From Peptoniphilus sp. ING2-D1G (GTDB taxonomy: Bacteria; Bacillota; Clostridia; Tissierellales; Peptoniphilaceae), in contig LM997412.1 in NCBI GenBank assembly GCA_000952975.1, positions 806,001-870,000 of the forward strand: a stretch of DNA of 64,000 bases, written 5' to 3'. Numbering within the stretch: position 1 is the first letter of the stretch; each line of letters starts with the position of its first letter. Below the pieces are notes generated by a model. It was given only the letters and a program-made list of their open reading frames with translations. It ran no database searches and was not told where the DNA came from. This document shows, piece by piece, positions 52,133 through 62,159 of this stretch. A program made the position numbers and the translations under genes.

Positions 52133-52166
52133 CCTAAAACAGAAAAGATGAGTCTTAGCTCATCTT
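52133..52166 (-). terminator. Terminator downstream of scfB
   Basis: AAGATGAG-TCTTAG-CTCATCTT (52145-52166) overlapping the scfB stop, followed by TTTTCTGTTTT on the minus strand. Confidence 0.8.
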
Positions 52167-53507
52167 CTCATTAGCAACTATGGATATTGCACACTCTATT
52201 CTCTTCTTTTCCATTTCACACCCCAGCGCAAAAGGTTCGTTTATGTCATTGTTTGAATAATAAGCGTTTGCGTGACATCCACCGCTACAATAATACCTGG
52301 CCCAACATTCTGAACATTTATCCTTAGTGAAAATATTTGTACATTTGAAGTTATCTCTAAGTTCGGTGTTTTTTATCCCTTCATAAATATTTCCCAGCTT
52401 AAAGTCCTTTTCCCCTACAAATTGATGGCAGGGGTATATATCCCCTTCAGGCGTAATTGCAACATATTCCGAACCCGCGCCACAACCCACCGTTCTTTTT
52501 ACTGCACAGGGACCTTGCGTTAAGTCAATCATAAAATGAAAAAATAGGAAGTCTTTGTCTTTTTTTCTTATTTCAATATAATCCTTGCTTAATTTTTCAT
52601 ACTCTTCCAAGATTTTAGAAAGATGTTCTTCTCTTATAGCATAGCGCTGCTTTTCGTCCGTTACCACCGGCTCAATTGATGTTTTTTTAAATCCTTCTTT
52701 GTAAAAAGTTTTTAAGTCCTCTGAGAAATCCAAATTTTCATTGGTAAATGTTCCTCTGATGTAGTAGTCTTTATCGCCTCTTTTTTCTACCAATTTCTTA
52801 AATTTAGGAACTATTATATCATAAGAGCCCTTCCCATTTATTGTAGGTCTCATATGATCGTTTACTTCTCTTCTTCCGTCAAGAGATAAAACTACATTAT
52901 CCATATTTTCATTTATAAAGTCTATTTTATCGTCATCTAAAAGCATTCCATTGGTTGTTATTGTAAATCTAAAATGCTTATTATGTTGCTTTTCAATTTC
53001 TCTTCCGTATTTTACAAGTTTTTTTACCACTTCAAAATTCAATAAAGGCTCTCCGCCAAAAAAATCAACCTCGAGATTTCTCCTGTTACCGGAATTTTCA
53101 ATTAAAAAGTCCAGAGCTTTCTTCCCTGTTTCTTCATCCATCAACATTCTTTGCCCTTTAAAATTTCCTTGAGAGGCAAAACAATAACTGCAACTTAAAT
53201 TGCAGTCATGTGCAACATGTAGACACATGGCTTTTATTATATTGTCATTGTTGTAATTTGCTTTGATTAATCTTTGGTCTTCCGTAAAAAGCATTTCATT
53301 TTCTTTAAGTTCATTAATTTCGCTTATTGCTTCTAATAGCAGAGCTTCATCATATTTATTTTTATATTTATTTATCAATTCATCATTAGTAAGATTGTTA
53401 AAATCATCCAATAAATCATAAATTATTTCATCGACAACATGCACAGATGCGCTGGGCACGTCTAAAACAATGTATTTATTGTTTAAATTAAATTTGTGAA
53501 TATCCAC
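52155..53507 (-). CDS. scfB: Radical SAM SCIFF peptide maturase
   Basis: 450 residues from GTG 53507, which has GGAGAG 6 bases upstream and gives MDIHKFNLNNKYIVLD, the family start; an ATG at 53525 has no site. Radical SAM cluster 'CNLSCSYCF' (CxxxCxxC, near 100), 'GGEPLLNF', and a SPASM region rich in Cys at the C-terminus ('GCGAGSEY', 'CTNIFTKDKCSECWARYYCSGGCHAN'). It forms thioether cross-links from Cys to backbone carbons in the SCIFF peptide encoded just upstream (scfA). Biological role of the product is unknown. Confidence 0.96.
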   Translation of the reverse strand: MDIHKFNLNNKYIVLDVPSASVHVVDEIIYDLLDDFNNLTNDELINKYKNKYDEALLLEAISEINELKENEMLFTEDQRLIKANYNNDNIIKAMCLHVAHDCNLSCSYCFASQGNFKGQRMLMDEETGKKALDFLIENSGNRRNLEVDFFGGEPLLNFEVVKKLVKYGREIEKQHNKHFRFTITTNGMLLDDDKIDFINENMDNVVLSLDGRREVNDHMRPTINGKGSYDIIVPKFKKLVEKRGDKDYYIRGTFTNENLDFSEDLKTFYKEGFKKTSIEPVVTDEKQRYAIREEHLSKILEEYEKLSKDYIEIRKKDKDFLFFHFMIDLTQGPCAVKRTVGCGAGSEYVAITPEGDIYPCHQFVGEKDFKLGNIYEGIKNTELRDNFKCTNIFTKDKCSECWARYYCSGGCHANAYYSNNDINEPFALGCEMEKKRIECAISIVANEKMS

Positions 53508-53537
53508 AGAAATCTCTCCGTTCATTTAGCCAAAAAT

Positions 53538-53563
53538 AAAAGGCTGGCATCAACCAACCTTTT
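53538..53563 (-). terminator. Terminator/attenuator between scfA and scfB
   Basis: AAAAGGCTGG (53538-53547) pairs with CCAACCTTTT (53554-53563) including one G-U pair; 6-base loop. On the minus strand ATTTTT follows. It overlaps the scfA stop and would set a high ratio of peptide to maturase. Confidence 0.75.
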
Positions 53564-53708
53564 ATTTATCAGTATTTTCGCATTTTTGATTGCCTACAGT
53601 ACAGCTAGTTTTACAAGCTGATTGGCAAGATGTTTGACATTCTCCACATCCGCCCTTAGCAAAGGTATCTTTTAGTCTTTTGCCGGTAAGTGTTTTAATA
53701 AGTTTCAT
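53562..53708 (-). CDS. scfA: SCIFF ranthipeptide precursor (six cysteines in forty-five)
   Basis: 48 residues, ATG 53708 with GGAGGTAC upstream. Cysteines at 21, 24, 28, 32, 36 and 43; the core 'CGECQTSCQSACKTSC' is almost invariant in Clostridia. It is the substrate of ScfB, which cross-links cysteines to Thr and other residues to give a ranthipeptide. Leader 'MKLIKTLTGKRLKDTFAKGG' would be the recognition part. A transporter or dedicated protease is not adjacent. Confidence 0.96.
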   Translation of the reverse strand: MKLIKTLTGKRLKDTFAKGGCGECQTSCQSACKTSCTVGNQKCENTDK

Positions 53709-53721
53709 ATGTACCTCCACA

Positions 53722-54015
53722 TTATGATTTTAAATCTTCTTTATCTACAACTACAGAATTAACCCCCCATTTCATGAGATCAATCCTGGACTTATTGCCA
53801 GAAGTTTCTAAAACTAAATAATCTTCTTTTATTAGAACAATTGTACCCTTAATTCCACCGATTGTAATAATTTCATCTCCGACTTTAAGATTTTCTCTCA
53901 TTTCTTTGATTTGATTTTCTCTCTTTTTTTGAGGTCTTATAAACAAAAAATAGAAAGCAATCATCATCAACACAAAAGGCCCAAAAGCTCCTAATAGTTG
54001 ATTCATATCTCCCAT
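53722..54015 (-). CDS. yajC: Preprotein translocase subunit YajC
   Basis: 97 residues from ATG 54015 (8 bases after GGAGG); upstream in-frame ATGs lie in the site. One membrane segment ('FGPFVLMMIAFYFLFIRPQKK', about 9-27) and a cytoplasmic domain with 'KVGDEIITIGGIKGTIV'. It helps SecYEG with SecDF. secD and secF often follow the yajC/scf genes in Clostridia but are absent here. 27 bases after tgt. Confidence 0.95.
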   Translation of the reverse strand: MGDMNQLLGAFGPFVLMMIAFYFLFIRPQKKRENQIKEMRENLKVGDEIITIGGIKGTIVLIKEDYLVLETSGNKSRIDLMKWGVNSVVVDKEDLKS

Positions 54016-54042
54016 CAGCATTACCTCCAAATCTTCTTATTA

Positions 54043-56186
<2,144 letters not shown>

Positions 56187-56200
56187 GTAGTCCTTTCTAT

Positions 56201-57331
56201 TTATTTTTTAATCGTAATGTTTGGAAAATAAAAATTCAAAATTTCTTCATAACTGAACTCGTTTTTTGCCATTTCCATAGCACCCATTTGGCTGAGCCCT
56301 ACTCCATGACCATATCCCTTGCCTTTAATCATGTAAGTATCTTCTGTGATCTGTATTTCAAACAAGGTGCTTTTTACTTTTGTATTTCCAAGTAAAGATC
56401 TGAACTTTGAACCTGTGATGGTTTTTGTCCCTTCTGTTCCTACAATTTGAAGGTTTTTTGCTCTACCTGAACTGTCATATTCCGCTATATCAATCGACAC
56501 TAAATCTCCCGATAAGTAATCAGCTTTTTTCAGTAAAGAAACCTCCGAATCTTTAGAAATTTCGTATTCCCATTCATATACGGGTGAATAAGGATCTTCC
56601 TTTGCAATCATGTATGGAACGGACTCTCCACCCCAAACTTCAGAAGCATCTGATATAAATCCGCCTGATGAAGCTCCATATATGGTGTTTGCAATTTTTC
56701 CATCATACATGGCAACTACGCCTGCTGTGTCTATTACAGCTTTATTTGATTTTTCCTTTTCTGCGCTTTGTCCGCCGTAAACTTGACATGCAGTAGTATC
56801 ATTTAGGTTATAGCCTTGTTTTATATATTTATTTTTATTAGAAAGAGCAAATGATCTTGCAACTACAGCTTGTGCTTTTAATGCCTCTTCATGAGAAGAT
56901 GGTGATATTTCTTTGGGAACAACGCCCTTTAAATAATCTTCAAGTTCAATATAATTGATGATATCCAATTTATTATCGTTTTCTATAAAAGTGATGCAGC
57001 CCCTATAGGCATTTTTTATTTTCAACACTTTATCGCTTGCTAAAAACAAAGTTCCCTTTGAAGAAAAGTCTGATGAAAATTGCCTATCTCCATCCTTTAA
57101 AATAACTTTGCCAGTCGAATAATTTATAGTTATTTTTTTGGTATTCAAATCCAAAATTTTATTTAAACTTGAATCCACTATATATATTGGAGATTCCGAG
57201 GTTATTGTAATGCTTTCTCCATCGTTCAAGGCTTTACCTATTTTTACTTTAAAATAATTATCTTCTGCAAAACTTTCATCGGGGAATATTATAGTAATAA
57301 ACAACAAAATCAATAAAAATAATTTTTTCAT
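56201..57331 (-). CDS. SpoIID/LytB domain protein (lytic transglycosylase-like)
   Basis: 376 residues. Signal peptide (about 1-22, '[16 protein letters not shown]...SFA'), then a SpoIID domain: '[30 protein letters not shown]' (about 134-163) with the Glu that matches the SpoIID catalytic residue, and '[16 protein letters not shown]' near 342. SpoIID cuts glycan strands during engulfment. Here it sits between ruvB and queA, a vegetative locus, and its ATG overlaps the ruvB stop. It may thin or remodel peptidoglycan in growth. Not proof of sporulation. Confidence 0.88.
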   Translation of the reverse strand: MKKLFLLILLFITIIFPDESFAEDNYFKVKIGKALNDGESITITSESPIYIVDSSLNKILDLNTKKITINYSTGKVILKDGDRQFSSDFSSKGTLFLASDKVLKIKNAYRGCITFIENDNKLDIINYIELEDYLKGVVPKEISPSSHEEALKAQAVVARSFALSNKNKYIKQGYNLNDTTACQVYGGQSAEKEKSNKAVIDTAGVVAMYDGKIANTIYGASSGGFISDASEVWGGESVPYMIAKEDPYSPVYEWEYEISKDSEVSLLKKADYLSGDLVSIDIAEYDSSGRAKNLQIVGTEGTKTITGSKFRSLLGNTKVKSTLFEIQITEDTYMIKGKGYGHGVGLSQMGAMEMAKNEFSYEEILNFYFPNITIKK

Positions 57332-58344
57332 AGAAAACTCTCCTGTTCGTTATAATCTATTCCAAAATGGTCATAAGCCGCTTTACTGGCAACTCTACCC
57401 CTGGGGGTTCTATTTATAAATCCGATTTGCATTAAATAGGGTTCGTAAACATCTTCAATAGTTATTTTTTCTTCTCCTACCGATGCTGCAATTGCATCTA
57501 CACCTACAGGTCTTCCAGAAAAATTCTTGATCATCGTCAAAAGTATTCTTCTATCTAAACTATCCAAACCGTATTCATCTATTCCCAGTAAATTAAGGCC
57601 TCTTGTTGCAACCTCTCCGGTTATTATACCTTCTTCTTTAACCTCTGCAAAATCTCTAACACGTTTTAAAATCCTATTTGCTATTCTGGGAGTGCCTCTC
57701 GATCTCTTTGCTATTTCTTTTGCTCCCTCTTCTTCAATTTTAATTCCTAAAATATGAGATGACCTTTTTATTATCTCTTCAAGCGAGCCTTCATCATATA
57801 ATTCCAAATTCAACAATACTCCGAATCTGTCTCTTAGAGGAGAGGTGAGTTGTCCGGTTCTGGTAGTTGCCCCTATAAGAGTGAATTTTTCAAGATCAAG
57901 TCTTATGGATCTGGCTGATGGTCCCTTGCCTATTATTATATCCAAAGAATAGTCTTCCATTGCAGGATATAGTATTTCTTCTACTGATTTATGAATCCTA
58001 TGGATTTCATCGATAAACAAGACGTCATTTTCGTTTAAATTGGAAAGAATGCTGGCAAGATCTCCCGCCCTCTCAATGGCAGGGCCGCTTGTTACCTTTA
58101 TGTTCACTCCCATTTCATTGGCTATTATATAGCTTAATGTGGTTTTCCCAAGTCCAGGCGGTCCACTTAAAAGGACATGGTCAAGAGGTTCATTTCTTTT
58201 TTTTGCGGCTTCAATAAATATCTTCAACTTTTCAACGACCTTATGCTGTCCAATATATTCATTCAACCACCTGGGTCTTAAATTATTTTCTATTCCTGTG
58301 TCAGAGGGAGTGAAATTAGGCTCAACTATTCTATTGTTTTCCAA
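57328..58344 (-). CDS. ruvB: Holliday junction branch migration helicase RuvB
   Basis: 338 residues, AAA+ ATPase. '[18 protein letters not shown]', Walker A '[10 protein letters not shown]' (about 60), Walker B 'LFIDEIHR', sensor 'IGATTRTG', and a C-terminal winged helix ('[12 protein letters not shown]'). It drives branch migration with RuvA. Middle gene of ruvC-ruvA-ruvB in transcription order. Confidence 0.98.
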   Translation of the reverse strand: MENNRIVEPNFTPSDTGIENNLRPRWLNEYIGQHKVVEKLKIFIEAAKKRNEPLDHVLLSGPPGLGKTTLSYIIANEMGVNIKVTSGPAIERAGDLASILSNLNENDVLFIDEIHRIHKSVEEILYPAMEDYSLDIIIGKGPSARSIRLDLEKFTLIGATTRTGQLTSPLRDRFGVLLNLELYDEGSLEEIIKRSSHILGIKIEEEGAKEIAKRSRGTPRIANRILKRVRDFAEVKEEGIITGEVATRGLNLLGIDEYGLDSLDRRILLTMIKNFSGRPVGVDAIAASVGEEKITIEDVYEPYLMQIGFINRTPRGRVASKAAYDHFGIDYNEQESFL

Positions 58345-58350
58345 TTGACT

Positions 58351-58941
58351 CTACCTCCCCAAATTTTTAAGTGCCTGTTTTATCATTTTTGAAATTTCTA
58401 AATTTTCATCAACATTTGAAAGTGCCTTTCTCGCTTCAAACTCATTGTACCCCAAAGAGATTAGAGCTTCAATAGCCGGCTCTTTCAGTCCTTTGCCTGA
58501 TACTGTATCTTCGATGTTTTCTTCTTTTTCTTCAAATTCAAAATTAGATATCTTATCCTTTAGCTCAAGAATTATTCTCTGTGCAGTTTTCTTGCCGACT
58601 CCCGGCGCTCTTGTTAGGATATCTATATCTGATTTTCTTATTGATCTTATAATTTCATTTAAATTAAGAGATGAAAGTATCCCTATACCAACTTTAGGAC
58701 CTATAGAGCTTACAGTTGTCAATAAATCAAACAAGTCCCTGTATTGTTCATCTAAAAATCCATATAGTGTAGCTGAATCTTCTCTTAATATGAGCCTTGT
58801 ATAGATTTTAATTTCTTCTCCTGTCATCAATTCCCTTATTTGATTTTCCGACATGTTCACAAGGTAGCCTATGTTTCCACATTCCAAAATAATATATTTT
58901 AAACTTATTTTAGCAATTGTGCCCTTTAAAAAATCTATCAT
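58351..58941 (-). CDS. ruvA: Holliday junction DNA helicase subunit RuvA
   Basis: 196 residues. N-terminal OB fold, two helix-hairpin-helix motifs ('LLTTVSSIGPKVGIGIL', 'LTRAPGVGKKTAQRIILELKDK'), and a C-terminal RuvB-binding UBA-like domain ('EAISLGYNEFEARKAL'-type, about 150-196). Tetramer that holds the four-way junction. 1 base after ruvC. Confidence 0.97.
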   Translation of the reverse strand: MIDFLKGTIAKISLKYIILECGNIGYLVNMSENQIRELMTGEEIKIYTRLILREDSATLYGFLDEQYRDLFDLLTTVSSIGPKVGIGILSSLNLNEIIRSIRKSDIDILTRAPGVGKKTAQRIILELKDKISNFEFEEKEENIEDTVSGKGLKEPAIEALISLGYNEFEARKALSNVDENLEISKMIKQALKNLGR

Positions 58942-58942
58942 T

Positions 58943-59437
58943 TCACTTCATCCTATATAAATCTTTATTCTTTAAACACAGTGCATGGATAATTGCAACT
59001 GCTAAAGCATCTGCCGCATCGTCAGGTCTGGGTATTTCTTGCAGGTTCAGTATCATTTTTACCATTTCTTGAATTTGGTGCTTTTCAGCCCTTCCATATC
59101 CGACAACAGCTTGTTTAATTTGAAGAGGAGTGTATTCGTAAAGTTCCTCATTATACATTTTTGAAGTCAATATGAGAACCCCTCTTGCATGTGCAACATT
59201 TAATGCCGTCTTCACATTTTTGTTAAAAAATAATTCTTCAAAAGCTATATCGTCGGGAGAATATTTATTTATTAAGTTATCCAGATCTCTGTGTATTTTC
59301 AACAATCTGTCGGGAAAATTCATACTTGGTTCAGTTTTTATTATTCCATAATCCAAAGCGCTATATTTATTTCCCATTATTTCTATTACCCCATAGCCTA
59401 TTGTGGCGAGTCCGGGATCAATTCCTAAAATTATCAT
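58943..59437 (-). CDS. ruvC: Crossover junction endodeoxyribonuclease RuvC
   Basis: 164 residues, RNase H-like resolvase. Catalytic acids in 'ILGIDPGLATIGYGV' (Asp near 6), 'AFEELFF' (Glu near 67) and 'RPDDAADALAVAI' (Asp 138/141 area). The ribosome binding site is poor; the start follows the U-tract of the preceding terminator by a few bases. First gene of ruvC-ruvA-ruvB. Confidence 0.97.
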   Translation of the reverse strand: MIILGIDPGLATIGYGVIEIMGNKYSALDYGIIKTEPSMNFPDRLLKIHRDLDNLINKYSPDDIAFEELFFNKNVKTALNVAHARGVLILTSKMYNEELYEYTPLQIKQAVVGYGRAEKHQIQEMVKMILNLQEIPRPDDAADALAVAIIHALCLKNKDLYRMK

Positions 59438-59445
59438 AATCTTAA

Positions 59446-59475
59446 AAAAACTAAGAAAGATTTTTCTTAGTTTTT
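59446..59475 (-). terminator. Terminator between the unknown gene and ruvC
   Basis: CTAAGAAA (59451-59458) pairs with TTTCTTAG (59463-59470), extended by A/T arms; U-tract on the minus strand ends 3-9 bases before the ruvC ATG. Confidence 0.78.
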
Positions 59476-60250
59476 ATTTATACCTCTTCATTACTTTATC
59501 ATTTATACCGTTCCAAAAAGCGTTTTCAAAAACCCTCATGGCATCTCTATATAAAAACTTAACAATTTTAATATTTAGTCCCAGTAATTCTTTCCTGGTC
59601 AAGTAAGAATTTACCTCTTTAAACTTTTCCTGATTTTCGTCATCATCCTTAAGGTCAAAGTTTAAAATAAGTTGCTTGTCTAAGTAATCGTTTAGTTTAA
59701 ATATCTTTCTTTTTAGAAACTTAATATTGAACTTAAATACAGAATTATAAATATATGATTTCACTTTATTGTCTTTTCTTAAATCGTTGATTATGCTCTG
59801 CTTTAAATTTAAAATCTCACTGTTTTTTATCTCATAATTAAAAAGTTTTTTTCGTATATAAAGTTCTTCCAAGCTAATGTACTTAAAGGTTAGAATCTCC
59901 AATCTATTGGCTGACTTTAATGAATTTACGCCCGCCTTATATCCTTCTAAATATAAAAAAAGTTCAAATCTGTTAATATCAGAATATATGAGTTCAGATA
60001 AATTATAGGAAATTAACTCTTTGCCCTCTTTATCTTTTAAAAACTTGAGAATATCTTTCTTCAGGTGTTTTAAAGATATGTATGCAGGATTAATATTTTC
60101 AACCTTATCTTCTATTTCGTATATATTTAAAAGAATATTTAGTGATTCTGTATCATTGTCATAAAGAAACCTTTCAGTTAAAAACTTCTTTATATCTTTA
60201 AAACAATATTCATTATTACTGTTTTTTTTACCTTTAGACATAGCTTCCAT
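59474..60250 (-). CDS. Hypothetical protein
   Basis: 258 residues from ATG 60250, which lies 8 bases after GGAGG; an ATG at 60265 overlaps that site. No membrane segment, signal or known motif. It is largely helical by composition, rich in Lys, Leu, Ile and Glu, with 'GYKAGVNSLKSANRLE' and a C-terminal 'AMRVFENAFWNGINDKVMKRYK'. I do not recognise a family. It lies directly before ruvC, with an AT-rich upstream region, and ends at a terminator. A nucleic-acid link is possible from context only. Confidence 0.6.
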   Translation of the reverse strand: MEAMSKGKKNSNNEYCFKDIKKFLTERFLYDNDTESLNILLNIYEIEDKVENINPAYISLKHLKKDILKFLKDKEGKELISYNLSELIYSDINRFELFLYLEGYKAGVNSLKSANRLEILTFKYISLEELYIRKKLFNYEIKNSEILNLKQSIINDLRKDNKVKSYIYNSVFKFNIKFLKRKIFKLNDYLDKQLILNFDLKDDDENQEKFKEVNSYLTRKELLGLNIKIVKFLYRDAMRVFENAFWNGINDKVMKRYK

Positions 60251-60331
60251 TAAATAATCCTCCATTAAGTAAATTATATTATACTATAAATATTTACAAA
60301 TGTGAAAGACTAATTAACTTTTGTAATTTAT

Positions 60332-61330
60332 TTATAATAATGTAATATTATTTTTCTTTGCAAAATCTATAGTTGCCTCATCCCATACAGATGCTTGAAC
60401 CTCGCCAATATGGCGCTTTTCTAAGAAAAACATACACAATCTCGACTGTCCAATTCCTCCACCTATTGTAAAGGGTAATTTCCCATTTATGACGTCTTGA
60501 TGAAATTGCATTTTAAGTTTTTCCTCTTGATGCAAATGTTTGATTTGACTGTTGAGCGAATCTTTATCTACTCTTATGCCCATGGAAGATAATTCAAGCG
60601 CATCATCCAATACAGGATTGTAAAACAGTATATCGCCATTTAAATCCCAATCGTCATAATCAGCACTTCTTTTGTCGTGAGGTATGCCGTTGGATAGCTC
60701 TTTGCCTATTCGCATGATAAATACAGCCCTTTTTTCTTTACAAATCGCTCTTTCTCTCCCCTTAGCGTCCATATCTGGATACATATTAAGCAACTCTTGA
60801 GAATCTACAAAAAATATTTCATCAGGTAACTTCTTGCTAAGTGCATGAGGATAGACTTGATTTATATATTCTTCAGATCTTTTAAAAGCTTCATAAATTT
60901 CTTTTACCACAGTTTTCAAGTAATTTTCATTTCTATCTTCTTTTTTTATTATTTTTTCCCAATCCCACTGATCCACATACAGGGAATGAATCTCGTCTAA
61001 TTCTTCATTAGGTCTGATGGCGTTCATATCCGTATATAGACCTTCATAGCATTTAAACCCGTATTCATAAAGAGCGTTTCTTTTCCATTTCGCTAAGGAT
61101 TGTACAATTTCTATGTTTATTTTATAATTTTTTGTTTTGAAATGAACGGCCTTTTCTCCTTCGCCCAAATTATCATTTAGTCCAGTTTCAGGTCTAACCA
61201 TAATTGGAGCTGTGACTCTTGCCAAGTTCAGTGTGTTTGACAAATCCCTTTGGAAATAGTCTTTTAAAGATTTAATAGCCATCTGCGTTTCTTTCAAATT
61301 TAATTTTGTTACCTCAGAATTATTTCTCAT
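60332..61330 (-). CDS. asnA: Aspartate--ammonia ligase
   Basis: 332 residues from ATG 61330 (GGGGGAG upstream; the next possible start at 61342 lies in that site). Class II synthetase fold like AspRS. 'RVTAPIMVRPETGLNDNLGEGEKAVHF' (about 40-66), 'WKRNALYEYGF', 'DQWDWEK' and C-terminal 'IGGGIGQSRLCMFFLEKRHIGE' are diagnostic of AsnA. It makes asparagine from aspartate with free ammonia and ATP. No T-box is seen in the 109 bases before it. Confidence 0.97.
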   Translation of the reverse strand: MRNNSEVTKLNLKETQMAIKSLKDYFQRDLSNTLNLARVTAPIMVRPETGLNDNLGEGEKAVHFKTKNYKINIEIVQSLAKWKRNALYEYGFKCYEGLYTDMNAIRPNEELDEIHSLYVDQWDWEKIIKKEDRNENYLKTVVKEIYEAFKRSEEYINQVYPHALSKKLPDEIFFVDSQELLNMYPDMDAKGRERAICKEKRAVFIMRIGKELSNGIPHDKRSADYDDWDLNGDILFYNPVLDDALELSSMGIRVDKDSLNSQIKHLHQEEKLKMQFHQDVINGKLPFTIGGGIGQSRLCMFFLEKRHIGEVQASVWDEATIDFAKKNNITLL

Positions 61331-61411
61331 TTTCTCCCCCAAATTTTAAAATAAAGAATAGCTTATGTAAATTCATTATGAAGATATTGTATAAATATTT
61401 TGTAGCATAAT

Positions 61412-61438
61412 AAAAAAATCTCTCCTTTGAGAGATTTT
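61412..61438 (-). terminator. Terminator of the phospholipase-C-like gene
   Basis: AAAATCTCTC-CTTT-GAGAGATTTT (61415-61438), U-run on the minus strand from A's 61412-61418. Confidence 0.85.
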
Positions 61439-61451
61439 AATATAGATATAA

Positions 61452-62090
61452 TCAAATAAATTGATATTGCATTTCTTCTGAATAATCCAATATTGTCTCA
61501 ATTATAAAGCAAGTTATTTCCTTACTTAACTCAAAAGCATAGTTTAAATCATTTTCAAAACAGCTTCCTGCCTCTAAATAATCATCTATTATCTTATTAA
61601 TATACTCACTAACTCTCGTATTTAAACTTCTATTGCTGTCATCATATATATTCAGTTTTTCTATATCTAAGTTTAAATTCTTAAAGCTGTGAATAAGAGC
61701 ATATTCTGCGAGATCCGATTCATATTTTATGTGACTTTTCATGTCATTTAAAAAAGTCATTCTGTGAGCGTGAGGATAACATGTGTAGTCACATAAATAA
61801 TGTGAAATTATGCCTATTTTTCTACTCAAATACCTTATTACAAGACTATCCTCGGCATTAATCAAATCAGAATATCTACAAAGATATATTAAAGAAATAA
61901 TTTCTCGTACTATATAGTTAAGGCTTTCATCCTTATAATGTCTTATTAATTTATAATAGGGTAGTACGTCCGGTGCAACCGAACCCCACTCCAATTTACT
62001 TATATTTAGTTCAATACCATATTTTTTTAGTATCACTTGATGAATGTTGTTTGCAACTAATTTATGAGTTTGTGCTAAAATATCCAACAC
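61452..62090 (-). CDS. Zinc-dependent phospholipase C-like protein
   Basis: 212 residues, helical. Spacing of metal ligands fits the zinc-dependent phospholipase C domain: 'THKLVANNI' (His near 8), 'GSVAPDVLPYYKLIRHYKDES' (Asp near 40, His near 50), 'IGIISHYLCDYTCYPHAHRM' (His-Asp-His-His, about 92-111) and 'HIKYESDLAEY' (His-Glu). No signal peptide is seen, unlike secreted clostridial alpha-toxins. Substrate unknown. Many clostridial genomes have such cytosolic-looking proteins with no known role. Confidence 0.75.
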   Translation of the reverse strand: MLDILAQTHKLVANNIHQVILKKYGIELNISKLEWGSVAPDVLPYYKLIRHYKDESLNYIVREIISLIYLCRYSDLINAEDSLVIRYLSRKIGIISHYLCDYTCYPHAHRMTFLNDMKSHIKYESDLAEYALIHSFKNLNLDIEKLNIYDDSNRSLNTRVSEYINKIIDDYLEAGSCFENDLNYAFELSKEITCFIIETILDYSEEMQYQFI

Positions 62091-62159
62091 CCCTTATTAA
62101 ACTATAGTATAAGTCTATAATACACTATTTACTTTGTCAATATTTTAAAAGTAAAATCA

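Noticed and set aside
53525-53570. ATG at 53525 as the scfB start
   Set aside because: No ribosome binding site precedes it. The GTG at 53507 has GGAGAG at proper spacing and matches the family's N-terminus.
61331-61451. T-box or other riboswitch before asnA
   Set aside because: No T-box core, specifier or terminator found in this AT-rich stretch.
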